From contig CAIMUF010000072.1 in the NCBI GenBank assembly GCA_903844635.1, forward strand, positions 1 through 46,349: DNA of 46,349 nt. The letters are read 5' to 3'. This document shows, one piece after another, positions 15,835-23,247 of the stretch. Each line of letters begins with the position of its first letter. Positions within the stretch are counted from its first letter, which is position 1. A model generated the notes under the pieces. It did not search any database. It was not told where the DNA came from and saw nothing but the letters and a program-made list of their open reading frames with translations. The DNA comes from an uncultured Sulfuricurvum sp. GTDB lineage: Bacteria > Campylobacterota > Campylobacteria > Campylobacterales > Sulfurimonadaceae. The position numbers were made by a program, and so were the translations under genes.

Positions 15835-17201
15835 TGGCAATATCACAGACAATAACAGCGTTACCAACTGCACCGACGACGGCCGATCCCGCATCATTCA
15901 GAGCGAGAGGTGACGCATTTTTAACAGCACTAAACACATTTGACGATGAGTTAAACACTGTCATTAGTCAAATAAACTCTACTGAAACAAACATCAATAG
16001 TAAAGAAGCAAGCGCAACAGCTTCGGCAGTATCGGCAAGTACTTCGCAAGCTATTTGTACATCAACTGCAAATTTTCAAGGTACATGGACGAATCAGACA
16101 ACGGTATTGGGGCAAAGTTGGTATTACAATGGAGTGCTTTATAGAGTCCTTATTGCAGGAAATACATCGCCAATTGCATCACCAAGTAATTGGGTAGCGA
16201 TTATTCAGCCAAGTGGTAAGAACTATATCATCAATGGAGGCTTTGATTACTGGAACTATGCTACATCACAGACTATGAGTGGATATGGCAGCGATGATAG
16301 ATGGTATAACTTTAATTTCGGTTCAACTAAGACACACTCACAAGTAGCTTCAACAGATACTGAACGAGCTTTGTTTAGTGCAAGTAAGTTTTCACGTACT
16401 GTAGTAACAAGTGTTGTTGGGGCTACTAATAGGGTAGATAAATTTCAACGTATTGAAAATGTCACTAAACTTGCGGGTAAAACAGTAACTATTTCATTTT
16501 GGGCTAAAGCTAATTCAACTAAAAATATAGCAATAAACCTATGGCAAGAATTTGGTACTGGAGGAAGTAATTCCGCTACAATAACTGGATTAGGCAAGCA
16601 GTTAGTTTCATTAACATCTGCTTGGCAGAAGAAAACTATTACTGTATCAATTCCTTCTATCATAGGTAAGACATTAGGAACTGATGGCGTTCACACTACT
16701 TGTACTACTTTGCAGTTCTGGTTTGATGCAGGAAGTTCATATTCTGATGCCGTAGGTCTTGGACAACAATCAGGTACATTCGATATTGCAGAAGTCAAGC
16801 TAGAAGAAGGTTCAGTAGCTACACCATGGACTCCTTATGAAGGTGAATTTGGTGGAGAGATTCAGGCTTGTCAGCGGTATTATGAAGCCATTGTGCCAAA
16901 AATAATAAACTATAGATTTGCAACTTCTGGAAATGCGAATGGAGTAACTACCTTTCCTTGTTTGGTATTTAACACCATTAAGCGTATACCTCCCACTTCT
17001 GTACTATTCTCAACCCCTTCTACATTTAAAGTTGAACCGACATACGGATCAGTACAGGTATTGACTAATATCAGTGTTAATAGTGTTAATGTTAATGGAT
17101 GCACATTTAATTGTACAGTCGGCTCAACTATAGCAAGCCTTAATCATACTTTACAAGCGGCAGACACTACCGCATGGATTAGTTTTTCGTCAGAATTATA
17201 A
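15834..17201 (+). CDS. Tail fibre / receptor-binding-like protein
   Basis: This 455-residue protein starts with an Ala/Ser/Thr-rich helical stalk (residues 1-70). It then has a carbohydrate-binding-like start, PSGKNYIINGGFDYWNYATS (about 124-143), a motif common in phage tail fibre and tip proteins. A jelly-roll-like region ends with GTFDIAEVKLEEGSVATPW and EIQACQRYYEAI, again a frequent fibre signature. Probably it mediates host recognition. It starts at the last base of the previous gene. Confidence 0.75.
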   Translation: MAISQTITALPTAPTTADPASFRARGDAFLTALNTFDDELNTVISQINSTETNINSKEASATASAVSASTSQAICTSTANFQGTWTNQTTVLGQSWYYNGVLYRVLIAGNTSPIASPSNWVAIIQPSGKNYIINGGFDYWNYATSQTMSGYGSDDRWYNFNFGSTKTHSQVASTDTERALFSASKFSRTVVTSVVGATNRVDKFQRIENVTKLAGKTVTISFWAKANSTKNIAINLWQEFGTGGSNSATITGLGKQLVSLTSAWQKKTITVSIPSIIGKTLGTDGVHTTCTTLQFWFDAGSSYSDAVGLGQQSGTFDIAEVKLEEGSVATPWTPYEGEFGGEIQACQRYYEAIVPKIINYRFATSGNANGVTTFPCLVFNTIKRIPPTSVLFSTPSTFKVEPTYGSVQVLTNISVNSVNVNGCTFNCTVGSTIASLNHTLQAADTTAWISFSSEL

Positions 17202-17213
17202 AAGGAGAAATAA

Positions 17214-17516
17214 ATGAAGTTAAAAATATGTGGCAATGGCTTTAAAGATCTAGATAATCCTAATATATGGTACAGTAATGAGAATAGTGATGTAATACAA
17301 TGGCTATCAGAAGGTAACGTCCCTGAGCCTGAGTTTACAGAAGCAGAGTTGGCTCAACGAGAGCTTAATAATAGTATCAGTGAAGCTAAGCAATATCTAG
17401 CATCTACTGATTACAAGATGACTATGGATTACTATGCAACTTTGACGTTAGCTGAAAGTAGTGAGCTCACATTGAAACGTGTAGAAGCTCGTGAGTTTAT
17501 TAGGCTGAGTGTATGA
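17214..17516 (+). CDS. Probable tail fibre assembly-type small protein
   Basis: This 100-residue protein lies directly after the fibre gene with a good ribosome site (aaaggag). Its second half (LAQRELNNSISEAKQYLAST onward to EAREFIRL) resembles the helical C-terminal part of tail fibre assembly proteins, which usually read YL-STDW....R. The N-terminal part (LDNPNIWYSNENSDVIQWLS) looks like the small beta domain found before it. A fibre chaperone role is inferred from both position and pattern. Confidence 0.6.
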   Translation: MKLKICGNGFKDLDNPNIWYSNENSDVIQWLSEGNVPEPEFTEAELAQRELNNSISEAKQYLASTDYKMTMDYYATLTLAESSELTLKRVEAREFIRLSV

Positions 17517-18142
17517 AGTACTTAGAATACATTCTAATCCTTATTTGGCACGTACTATCCAAAGCTATTGGCTACGCATGGTTCTTTGCAGTAGTACCCT
17601 TTAGACGATATGCTAACAATGTAGTGTTTAACTATGTATTGCAAAACGGTATCTATTTGAAGCGGTTGAGAGAAAGAGAAATCGAATATATAAATGGTGA
17701 ATTCGGCAAGTTTTATATTATTCGCCAATATCACGATACCCAAGGTGGCTTTATAGAATACCGAAAAGTATCTTGGCTTGAATACCAATTAGTCTTTTGG
17801 TTCATTTGGGGCTTTCTCGATGCTGATACTAACGATGATACGTTTGACGTTGGAAGAGTTGAAGAGTTACGTAAAGACTCTAAAGTGTGGAAGTTTCTAC
17901 TCAAAGGCGCTACTCGTAAGCAGTATGGAAATAGTTTTGATTTAGGTGACGCTAGAGAGGATAACTTTCATTTCTTTGCCACTATGTTTTGGAACACACG
18001 CAATACAGCACAGAATTTCTTGTATATGCAGTTCCAAAAAGAGATTCAACCGTTCTTACATATTATAAGCGGCAGACAGTTTGGATGGGGTATCACTCCT
18101 GATGGCAAGGGCTATCAACTTTATTATGGAAAGGTATTGTGA
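17513..18142 (+). CDS. Phage protein of unknown function with N-terminal membrane segment
   Basis: This 209-residue protein begins with a hydrophobic region (residues 5-31, ILILIWHVLSKAIGYAWFF, followed by VVPFRR). It has another aromatic stretch at about 86-103 (VSWLEYQLVFWFIWGFL). The second half is soluble, with DNFHFFATMFWNTRNTAQNF and QFGWGITPDGKGYQLYYG, which looks strongly constrained. I recall similar proteins in phage lysis/tail-end regions without an assigned role. It overlaps both neighbours. Not a lysozyme or recognisable hydrolase. Confidence 0.65.
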   Translation: MKYLEYILILIWHVLSKAIGYAWFFAVVPFRRYANNVVFNYVLQNGIYLKRLREREIEYINGEFGKFYIIRQYHDTQGGFIEYRKVSWLEYQLVFWFIWGFLDADTNDDTFDVGRVEELRKDSKVWKFLLKGATRKQYGNSFDLGDAREDNFHFFATMFWNTRNTAQNFLYMQFQKEIQPFLHIISGRQFGWGITPDGKGYQLYYGKVL

Positions 18143-18552
18143 TTATGAGTGAAGGTGAAGTAATAGAGTTAGTTATTAGGCACGATTCAGCCATCGAGCA
18201 CTTAGCGGAATCTTTAACTAGAATTGCTACTTCTTCTGAAAAGCAAGATGAAAAGCTTGATGTGGTTCTAACAGTAATAAGTCAAAACGCTCTTATCCTG
18301 GAGAAAATTGCTAACGTAGACAACACTCACAAAGAGTCAGTGCGTTTGCTTAATAGACGTTTCGATGATGATATAAAAATTAGAGAAATAGCAAGCACCA
18401 TATTAAATACTCGTATTACTGCAATTTCTACAAAAGCAGACCGTGGCAGTTTTATTTATGATGTGTTGGTGGCTATTGCTGTTGCAATTCCAGTATTAGG
18501 CGTGCTTGGTTCTAGTTTAATGTGGCTAATTTCACATTACTATAAAGGATAG
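18139..18552 (+). CDS. Coiled-coil protein with C-terminal membrane anchor (lysis-region)
   Basis: This 137-residue protein has a helical, coiled-coil-like N-terminus (residues 5-95) and one clear hydrophobic segment near the end (about 107-131, VLVAIAVAIPVLGVLGSSLM), followed by WLISHYYKG. The layout recalls XhlA-like lysis accessory proteins. It could start at GTG 18139 (overlapping the previous stop) or ATG 18145; an aaagg ribosome site suits either. It sits immediately before the lysis genes, so a holin or holin partner role is possible. Confidence 0.65.
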   Translation: MIMSEGEVIELVIRHDSAIEHLAESLTRIATSSEKQDEKLDVVLTVISQNALILEKIANVDNTHKESVRLLNRRFDDDIKIREIASTILNTRITAISTKADRGSFIYDVLVAIAVAIPVLGVLGSSLMWLISHYYKG

Positions 18553-18556
18553 AAAT

Positions 18557-18976
18557 ATGGAAATTAAAGTAGTAAGAAAAAAAGGTACAGCAGGTTTTAC
18601 GGAAGGTAGATTATATATAGATGGTGAGTTTGAATGCTTCACCGTAGAAGATGCGGATCGTGGGCTAGAAAGTGGAGGAGTTAAAATACAAGATAAGACA
18701 GCTATCCCGAAAGGTGTTTATCCTATTACTATTTCAATGTCAAATCATTTTAAAAAGATGCTAATTGAAGTGCAAAAAGTAACTGGATATGCAGGCGTTC
18801 GTATTCATAGCGGTAACAGCTCAAAAGATACAGAGGGCTGTATTATCGTTGGTTCAATTAATGACCGTGAAGACGACGACTGGGTAGGCGGTTCTAAAGT
18901 TGCTTATGAGCGTTTACACTCTAAAGTCAAACAAGCCTTATCGGCTAAACATACCGTCACTTTAGCGGTTGCATAG
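18557..18976 (+). CDS. DUF5675 protein, candidate endolysin
   Basis: This 139-residue protein matches the DUF5675 pattern: GRLYIDGEFECFTVEDADRG, then IPKGVYPITIS, then GVRIHSGNSSKDTEGCIIVG with His84 and Cys95. The HxGN...DTEGC box resembles the His/Cys active site of L,D-transpeptidase-like (YkuD) enzymes, so action on peptidoglycan is plausible. It lies directly before holin-like and spanin genes, and no other lysozyme, amidase or transglycosylase gene is visible in the phage. It would be the lysis enzyme by elimination; that is inference. Confidence 0.7.
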   Translation: MEIKVVRKKGTAGFTEGRLYIDGEFECFTVEDADRGLESGGVKIQDKTAIPKGVYPITISMSNHFKKMLIEVQKVTGYAGVRIHSGNSSKDTEGCIIVGSINDREDDDWVGGSKVAYERLHSKVKQALSAKHTVTLAVA

Positions 18977-19189
18977 ATGACTGAGTATTTAAAACAAATG
19001 CTATCAAATGACAGTAATAAATCATCAGCGCGCCTAATCAATTTTATGGGGGCGATACTTGGAGCTTCATTAATTGCGTATGATACAGCCATACACAGCA
19101 AACTAGACAGCACAAACTTAGGTCTATTTTTGGGGTATTGTGGCGGTGGATATATTGCTTCAAAAACGCTCGATAAGGTGGGCGCATGA
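18977..19189 (+). CDS. Holin-like small membrane protein
   Basis: This 70-residue protein starts right at the end of the DUF5675 gene. It has two hydrophobic segments, about residues 20-37 (RLINFMGAILGASLIA) and 47-62 (LGLFLGYCGGGYIAS), with charged ends (KTLDKVGA). That is the profile of a small two-segment holin. Its place between the candidate endolysin and the spanin pair supports a holin, the pore that times lysis. No experimental family recognised. Confidence 0.65.
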   Translation: MTEYLKQMLSNDSNKSSARLINFMGAILGASLIAYDTAIHSKLDSTNLGLFLGYCGGGYIASKTLDKVGA

Positions 19190-19548
19190 TGTGGACTCTA
19201 GCGCAACAATACTGGAAGCAATTAGCTGTTATTTGTTTGCTATCTTTAGTTTACTTTTATATTGTTGGGTTGAAGAGTGAGCTATCCGTAATTACCGGAC
19301 AACTTAAAGCCGCACAAGCTGAAAAAATAAGCGATGATCTTCAAAAAGAAGCTTTGCGCTCGGCTATTTTAGATCAAAGCGATGCGGTGGATAAACAGCG
19401 CGTTGATGCGGTTAAAAAGCTTCAAGAGTTTAAGACGGCTCAATATACGATTATCGCTAAATATGAACGTGAGCGTGTTGCAGTGCGTGATTTGAATGGT
19501 TCTAATGAGTGCGATGCTATGCGTGAAATTATTAGGAGTGCATTATGA
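19186..19548 (+). CDS. Rz-like inner-membrane spanin
   Basis: This 120-residue protein has a single N-terminal membrane anchor (residues 10-29, WKQLAVICLLSLVYFYIVGL). A long periplasmic coiled coil follows (GQLKAAQAEKISDDLQKEA and on), then a short C-terminal part (NGSNECDAMREIIRSAL). This is the standard Rz (i-spanin) architecture. It overlaps both the holin-like gene and the lipoprotein gene after it. Spanins fuse inner and outer membranes in the last lysis step of Gram-negative hosts. Confidence 0.85.
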   Translation: MMWTLAQQYWKQLAVICLLSLVYFYIVGLKSELSVITGQLKAAQAEKISDDLQKEALRSAILDQSDAVDKQRVDAVKKLQEFKTAQYTIIAKYERERVAVRDLNGSNECDAMREIIRSAL

Positions 19549-19784
19549 AAGATATTGTCACATTTTGGCTTAGTGTTTTAATACTTGGTGTAATTTTAAT
19601 TTCCTTAGTAGGTTGTGCAGAAAAAATAGTTTATGTGGATAGAGTTGTAAAAGTAAATGTTCCAGTTCGGTGTATCGCGCCCGATGTGAGTAAATCGGTT
19701 CAAGGTAAAAATGATGCTGAGAGTTTGATTGGTATTGTTCAGGAGAGGGATGAGCTTAGGAAGGCTGTTGAGGTATGTAGGTAA
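19545..19784 (+). CDS. Rz1-like outer-membrane lipoprotein spanin
   Basis: This 79-residue protein has a signal peptide ending in a lipobox (ISLVGC, Cys23), followed by EKIVYVDRVVKVNVPVRC. It overlaps the Rz-like gene by ATGA. Together they form the two-component spanin pair, with this lipoprotein as the outer-membrane subunit. Its stop is one base from the end of the convergent lipoprotein gene on the minus strand. Confidence 0.82.
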   Translation: MKDIVTFWLSVLILGVILISLVGCAEKIVYVDRVVKVNVPVRCIAPDVSKSVQGKNDAESLIGIVQERDELRKAVEVCR

Positions 19785-19785
19785 T

Positions 19786-20223
19786 TTACTTAGCTTTATC
19801 CTCTTCCACGCATCTACAGCTCTTACACTCTCCGGTATAGGTTCTTTTAATTATACTCATCATATTCTCGGAGTTCATGCCATAGTAGTAAATCATCAAA
19901 TCGGTTTTATTGTCTGCAGTAGCATTCATCGTTGCACCAAACCTCATCTGTTTACCAAAGCCACCAATTACATAGGTGTAGAGCTCTGCCTCTTTCAAGT
20001 CACCATATAGCTGACCGTATGTAGTAAGCGCCCCAGTAATTAACCCCATATCAAAACACTCATGAGATTTTTCTAGGCTATTTTTGAATAAGTATTGGTA
20101 GTTTTAGTTTACTGAATACTTTTGCTTTAATACGCTTTGGTCATTTTTAATTTCATTGAAGCTTGATGAAGTGCATCCCGAGAATAAGAATATCATTACG
20201 AAACTAATTATTATTTTTAGCAT
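19786..20223 (-). pseudogene. Lysogeny-operon lipoprotein gene interrupted by one in-frame stop
   Basis: Reading the minus strand from the ATG at 20223 gives a lipoprotein signal peptide (MLKIIISFVMIFLFSGC). The frame runs to a TAA at 20104-20106 (codon 40) and then stays open for over 100 more codons to 19786. The part after the stop (including LITGALTTYGQLYGDL and a Cys cluster GECKSCRC) reads as real protein. A ribosome site (aaaagg) precedes the start and the gap to the HIRAN gene is 3 bases. Probably a 145-residue lipoprotein recently lost to a nonsense change; restart at ATG 20049 would give a product without a signal peptide. Function unknown. Confidence 0.7.
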
Positions 20224-20226
20224 CGG

Positions 20227-20685
20227 TTAGCCTTTTATTAAAATTTCATATTCGATAAAGTGAGCCTCACCAACTCGTATTGATAGTAATCGTGGTATGA
20301 TTTTTTTTACTAGATCATTTGATACTATATCATCTGCAATATCAGCTTCTACGTATCCAATTTTTTTACTGCCTTGATCATTTTTACCATATATGGCTAT
20401 AGCATTATCATCATATTTATTATTTGGTTCTCTTCTAAAAGATAGTGATAGATTATTGCCATTAACCCACCATTCACAGCTATCTCGTCTAAAAGTTACT
20501 CCTGCAATAAAAAAGCTTTGATCCTGATATACGGTGTATCCATCCAGTATGCCCTCCAAATTGATCGGTATTTCTACCGCCTCTTTTTTTGGCTGAGGTT
20601 CATTTTTATTTTGTTTTTTTTGCTGATCTTTTTTACGGAATATGAAGTATGCAACAATTAATAAAAATGCTATTGTGAGTTCCAA
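20227..20685 (-). CDS. Membrane-anchored HIRAN-domain protein
   Basis: This 152-residue protein starts with TTG at 20685 (aagg seven bases upstream). Residues 2-16 are a membrane anchor (ELTIAFLLIVAYFIF). A Lys/Gln-rich linker (17-35) follows, then a HIRAN domain (about 55-140) with FFIAGVTFRRDS, LSLSFRREPNNKYDDNAIAI and KKIGYVEADIADDIV. HIRAN domains occur in DNA-repair helicases, where they bind DNA ends, and as stand-alone proteins. It is 30 bases downstream of the repressor gene, so it is probably expressed in the lysogen. A role in superinfection exclusion is an inference only. Confidence 0.8.
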   Translation of the reverse strand: MELTIAFLLIVAYFIFRKKDQQKKQNKNEPQPKKEAVEIPINLEGILDGYTVYQDQSFFIAGVTFRRDSCEWWVNGNNLSLSFRREPNNKYDDNAIAIYGKNDQGSKKIGYVEADIADDIVSNDLVKKIIPRLLSIRVGEAHFIEYEILIKG

Positions 20686-20715
20686 AAATAAACCTTTTTT
20701 GTTTATTGTATCTTT

Positions 20716-21402
20716 TTATCGTTGAATCCGTAGAATTACTTTTCCGATAATATGAAAAGTACGTTGATCTTCCGTTGGGTTATATTCCATACTCTCGAAT
20801 GATTGGTTATCGCTCAAAACCTTAATAATCATATTTCCCGCTTGCAATCGCTTTACAAGTAAAATTCCATCCCATGACAGAACATAGATACCATCACCGC
20901 TGAACTGCTCTTCAAGCTCTATAACCACGTAATCATCTTCGCGTAGTGTTGGGTTCATAGAATCACCACGAACTCGCACCGCTTGTATATTATCTAACTG
21001 TGGAAGTATTTTAAATAGCATACGATCAAGAGTTAATACCCCATTCGCTTCAACTTCAAAATGCTCAATCCCGTTAATCAACTTTGAACCGCTTGTAACT
21101 GCTGACATAATTGGAACCTTTATTGTATCGGGAGCAAGACTCCATGAAAGTCCTTGACGCTCAGTATGCCCTCCAAGTCCATTTAGGTAGTGATCTCCCT
21201 CTCCCGTAATCAAATAAACTGGGTTCAGTCTATATTTTTCAACTAAGAAGTCAATTTCTTTGCCTTCAAAGCCTTTTTTTGACGTAGTAGCTAAATATTT
21301 TATTCTACCTACTGGAACGCCCATAAATACGGCTATTTCATCATAGTTTGAGAACCCTTGAAGCCTCTTTATCATATCAAAAACATCTCTAATGTGTTCC
21401 AT
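20716..21402 (-). CDS. LexA/CI-like phage repressor with S24 peptidase domain
   Basis: This 228-residue protein has an N-terminal helix-turn-helix (residues about 18-42, NYDEIAVFMGVPVGRIKYLA) and a C-terminal S24 domain with catalytic Ser148 in RVRGDSMNPTLREDDYVVI and Lys184 in ILLVKRL. The family represses lytic genes and self-cleaves when RecA is activated. A cleavage site is not obvious (perhaps near SAVTSGS, 100-106, without the usual Ala-Gly). It is divergent from the early operon across a 148-base operator region and begins a minus-strand operon with the HIRAN and lipoprotein genes. Confidence 0.92.
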   Translation of the reverse strand: MEHIRDVFDMIKRLQGFSNYDEIAVFMGVPVGRIKYLATTSKKGFEGKEIDFLVEKYRLNPVYLITGEGDHYLNGLGGHTERQGLSWSLAPDTIKVPIMSAVTSGSKLINGIEHFEVEANGVLTLDRMLFKILPQLDNIQAVRVRGDSMNPTLREDDYVVIELEEQFSGDGIYVLSWDGILLVKRLQAGNMIIKVLSDNQSFESMEYNPTEDQRTFHIIGKVILRIQR

Positions 21403-21550
21403 TTAGCTACTCCTTAGACAAATTTATTGACTAAATACTTGACACGGTCAAAAATATTGACTATAATTTGACTGTTAGAAAGTAATATCGACTAAAAGTT
21501 AAAAACCTTTAACCATAGTTTGACCATTATATCAAAAATAAGGAGTTTTT
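21403..21550. promoter_or_regulatory. Divergent operator/promoter region with repeated TTGAC half-sites
   Basis: TTGAC occurs at 21427-21431, 21439-21443, 21457-21461, 21468-21472 and 21520-21524. An inverted GTCAA at 21447-21451 makes the dyad TTGAC-ACG-GTCAA. ATTGACTA is repeated at 21426 and 21456. These are the likely repressor sites, and several double as -35 boxes. On the minus strand, TTGACC (21452 downward) with AATAAA 17 bases on is a candidate repressor promoter. Confidence 0.6.
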
Positions 21551-21760
21551 TTGTCAATTATTGAAGTGAATAAAGAAAAAATCCTTAAAGATTACCCATC
21601 AATAAGAAGCTTTATTAAAGATTATGGGTTAACAACCCCCCATTTTTACGCGATTGTAAGCAAAAAGCAATGGGGATTTCAAGAGGGAAGTAAATCGTAT
21701 AAAGTTTTTAAGAAAATGGAAGCTGGCGGATATTTAAAACGTAATGAATGCGTGGCCTGA
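21551..21760 (+). CDS. Small early regulator, HTH-like (Cro/CII-position)
   Basis: This 69-residue protein is the first gene divergent from the repressor, where Cro or CII-like regulators lie. It starts at TTG 21551 after a good ribosome site (aggag). Residues 15-40 (IRSFIKDYGLTTPHFYAIVS) read as a helix-turn-helix. The segment EGSKSYKVFKKMEAGGYL is matched in the second small protein at 23017 (K-x-K start, EGSK box), so the two are paralogues. It probably binds the operator region, but this is inference. Confidence 0.7.
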   Translation: MSIIEVNKEKILKDYPSIRSFIKDYGLTTPHFYAIVSKKQWGFQEGSKSYKVFKKMEAGGYLKRNECVA

Positions 21761-21821
21761 GATGGTTACTAGAATAAGCACGACCCCTGAAACGGTCGCA
21801 CTAAATAAAGAAGGAACAGCA

Positions 21822-22505
21822 ATGTTACCACAAATGAATGTAATAGTAAATGAAGTTGAGGTTCACCTCGTATCGGTTGATGGAAAAGTTTTTGCAAACT
21901 CTTTGGATGTTGCGGCAGTTTTTGAGAAAAGACACGATGATGTTTTAAAAAAGATTCGTTCTTTCAGCGAAAGAGGTCTCCGCAATTTTACCGACACCTC
22001 TTATACAGATGAAAGCAATAGACAAAGTCCAATGTTTGAAATGAACCGAGATGGTTTTATTTTTCTTGTAAGTAAATTCACTGGTGCAAAAGCTGAACAA
22101 TGGCAGTTAGATTTTATCGACGCATTTAACCAAATGGAAAAATCAATTTATAAACCAGTCGTTTTAACAAATGACGAGAAGCTTGCCGTAATCGCACAAA
22201 GTACTATTGAAGTATCTTCAAGAGTTGAAACAGTAGAGCATAAAATAGTAGAGATTGAGCAAAAAATGACTGCTAACTATGCTCAACAACAAAAACTACA
22301 AAAACAAGTAAAAATTAGAGCGCATACCCTCCAAAACATTCACAATCTACCAAAAGAATATAACCGCAAATTGTATTCAGGTATTTACCGCGAAATGTAT
22401 ACCCACTTTGAAGTTCCTTCTTATAAAGATATTCCAATGGTTAAATTTGACGAAGCAGTTAATTTTATCCAATCGCTACCACTTGAACGAGTTTTAGCAG
22501 CCTAG
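21822..22505 (+). CDS. Rha-family antirepressor-like regulator
   Basis: This 227-residue protein has an N-terminal pRha domain: VFANSLDVAAVFEKRHDDVL, then MNRDGFIFLVSKFTGAKAEQW and FIDAFNQMEK (about residues 24-115). A coiled coil follows, then an ORF6C-like C-terminal region (THFEVPSYKDIPMVKFDEAV). Both are typical of phage antirepressors. I chose the ATG at 21822 because aaggaac precedes it; the frame is open from 21744, inside the previous gene. It likely counteracts the repressor or controls early genes. Confidence 0.85.
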   Translation: MLPQMNVIVNEVEVHLVSVDGKVFANSLDVAAVFEKRHDDVLKKIRSFSERGLRNFTDTSYTDESNRQSPMFEMNRDGFIFLVSKFTGAKAEQWQLDFIDAFNQMEKSIYKPVVLTNDEKLAVIAQSTIEVSSRVETVEHKIVEIEQKMTANYAQQQKLQKQVKIRAHTLQNIHNLPKEYNRKLYSGIYREMYTHFEVPSYKDIPMVKFDEAVNFIQSLPLERVLAA

Positions 22506-22524
22506 CCATACCCTCACAATCCCC

Positions 22525-22979
22525 TCTTAGGAGGTGATTAATGAGCGTAGCTCAAAGTCTATGGAGTTCATAGCGATACTATAAGTCCACCAAGTCAATG
22601 GATTAACCGCGCCGTAAAACCTCTATTAAGTTGGAGTTGTTTGCAATGGGACAATAGCGCAAAGAAAGCTTTTAATGATGCACACAGCGTTTCCGACAAA
22701 TGACGTTCAGTGTGTTTCAAAGAGAGTTTAAACCTTCAATAAACCAATATCAGAGTGTTTCTACCGATTGCTATTAGGTAGAAGTCAGCAGTTGATCGGG
22801 TGATGGTATTGGTGTATTGAGGGTTTTGAGTGGAATACGGGATTAACTGATTCATCGGTTGCAACCATAACGAACATCGGGCGACGCACTCACTACTTGA
22901 AGAAACGGACTGCTACGAACAGCCCGCAATATCCAAATTAACAAAGGAATACGAAATGATACACCAAAAACAAGAAAAA
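22525..22979 (+). repeat. Duplicated non-coding leader element, copy 1
   Basis: The stretch 22506-22955 has no credible gene. It starts with a CCTC-ttag-GAGG hairpin followed by ATGAGCG. It continues with a 51-base block (22665-22715) containing cacacagcg...gttcagtgtg. It ends with an AAACGGACTGCTACGAACAG block (from 22903) running into aattaacaaaggaatacg and a short start. All three blocks recur in order at 23248-23603. Candidate structured RNA or regulatory leader; function unknown. Confidence 0.6.
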
Positions 22980-23030
22980 AAGATTTTACCACAAAAACGA
23001 ATAAAGGTTAACAATAATGCTGAGATTTGA
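22956..23030 (+). CDS. Short peptide ORF, copy 1 (24 residues)
   Basis: An ATG with a good ribosome site (aaagga, 9 bases upstream) opens a 24-residue frame starting MIHQKQEKKILPQKR. It overlaps the start of the next small regulator (23017). The same beginning recurs at 23580 (MIHQKQEK, then LP-KR), suggesting either a real small protein or a leader peptide that couples translation to the regulator gene. No function can be named. Confidence 0.4.
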   Translation: MIHQKQEKKILPQKRIKVNNNAEI

Positions 23031-23235
23031 GATTGATAAAAAGAAAATGATGACAGATAGTGGTGGATCAGTAACTTCATTCTGTAAGAGACATGGAATT
23101 GACTATCGAACACTTACAAACATAATGGCTTCAAAGCGTAAGAGATTTGATGAAGGCAGTAAGGCGCAGTCTGTAGCTGAAAGATTGATATCTTTAGGCA
23201 TTGCAAGATGGGAAGAAACTCAAATTAGCGCATAA
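23017..23235 (+). CDS. Second small HTH-like regulator, paralogue of 21551 gene
   Basis: This 72-residue protein shares its layout with the product of 21551-21760: an EIDKKKMM start, then SVTSFCKRHGIDYRTLTNIM (helix-turn-helix-like, residues about 18-37), then FDEGSK. It likely binds DNA. It starts inside a leader-like short ORF and lies between the two copies of the duplicated non-coding element, so the element and this gene may have been duplicated together. Function inferred only. Confidence 0.65.
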   Translation: MLRFEIDKKKMMTDSGGSVTSFCKRHGIDYRTLTNIMASKRKRFDEGSKAQSVAERLISLGIARWEETQISA

Positions 23236-23247
23236 CCTCTAATAGAG

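Noticed and set aside
19729-20010. 93-codon plus-strand frame after the Rz1-like gene
   Set aside because: It is the antisense shadow of the lipoprotein gene, whose signal peptide and operon context are far better.
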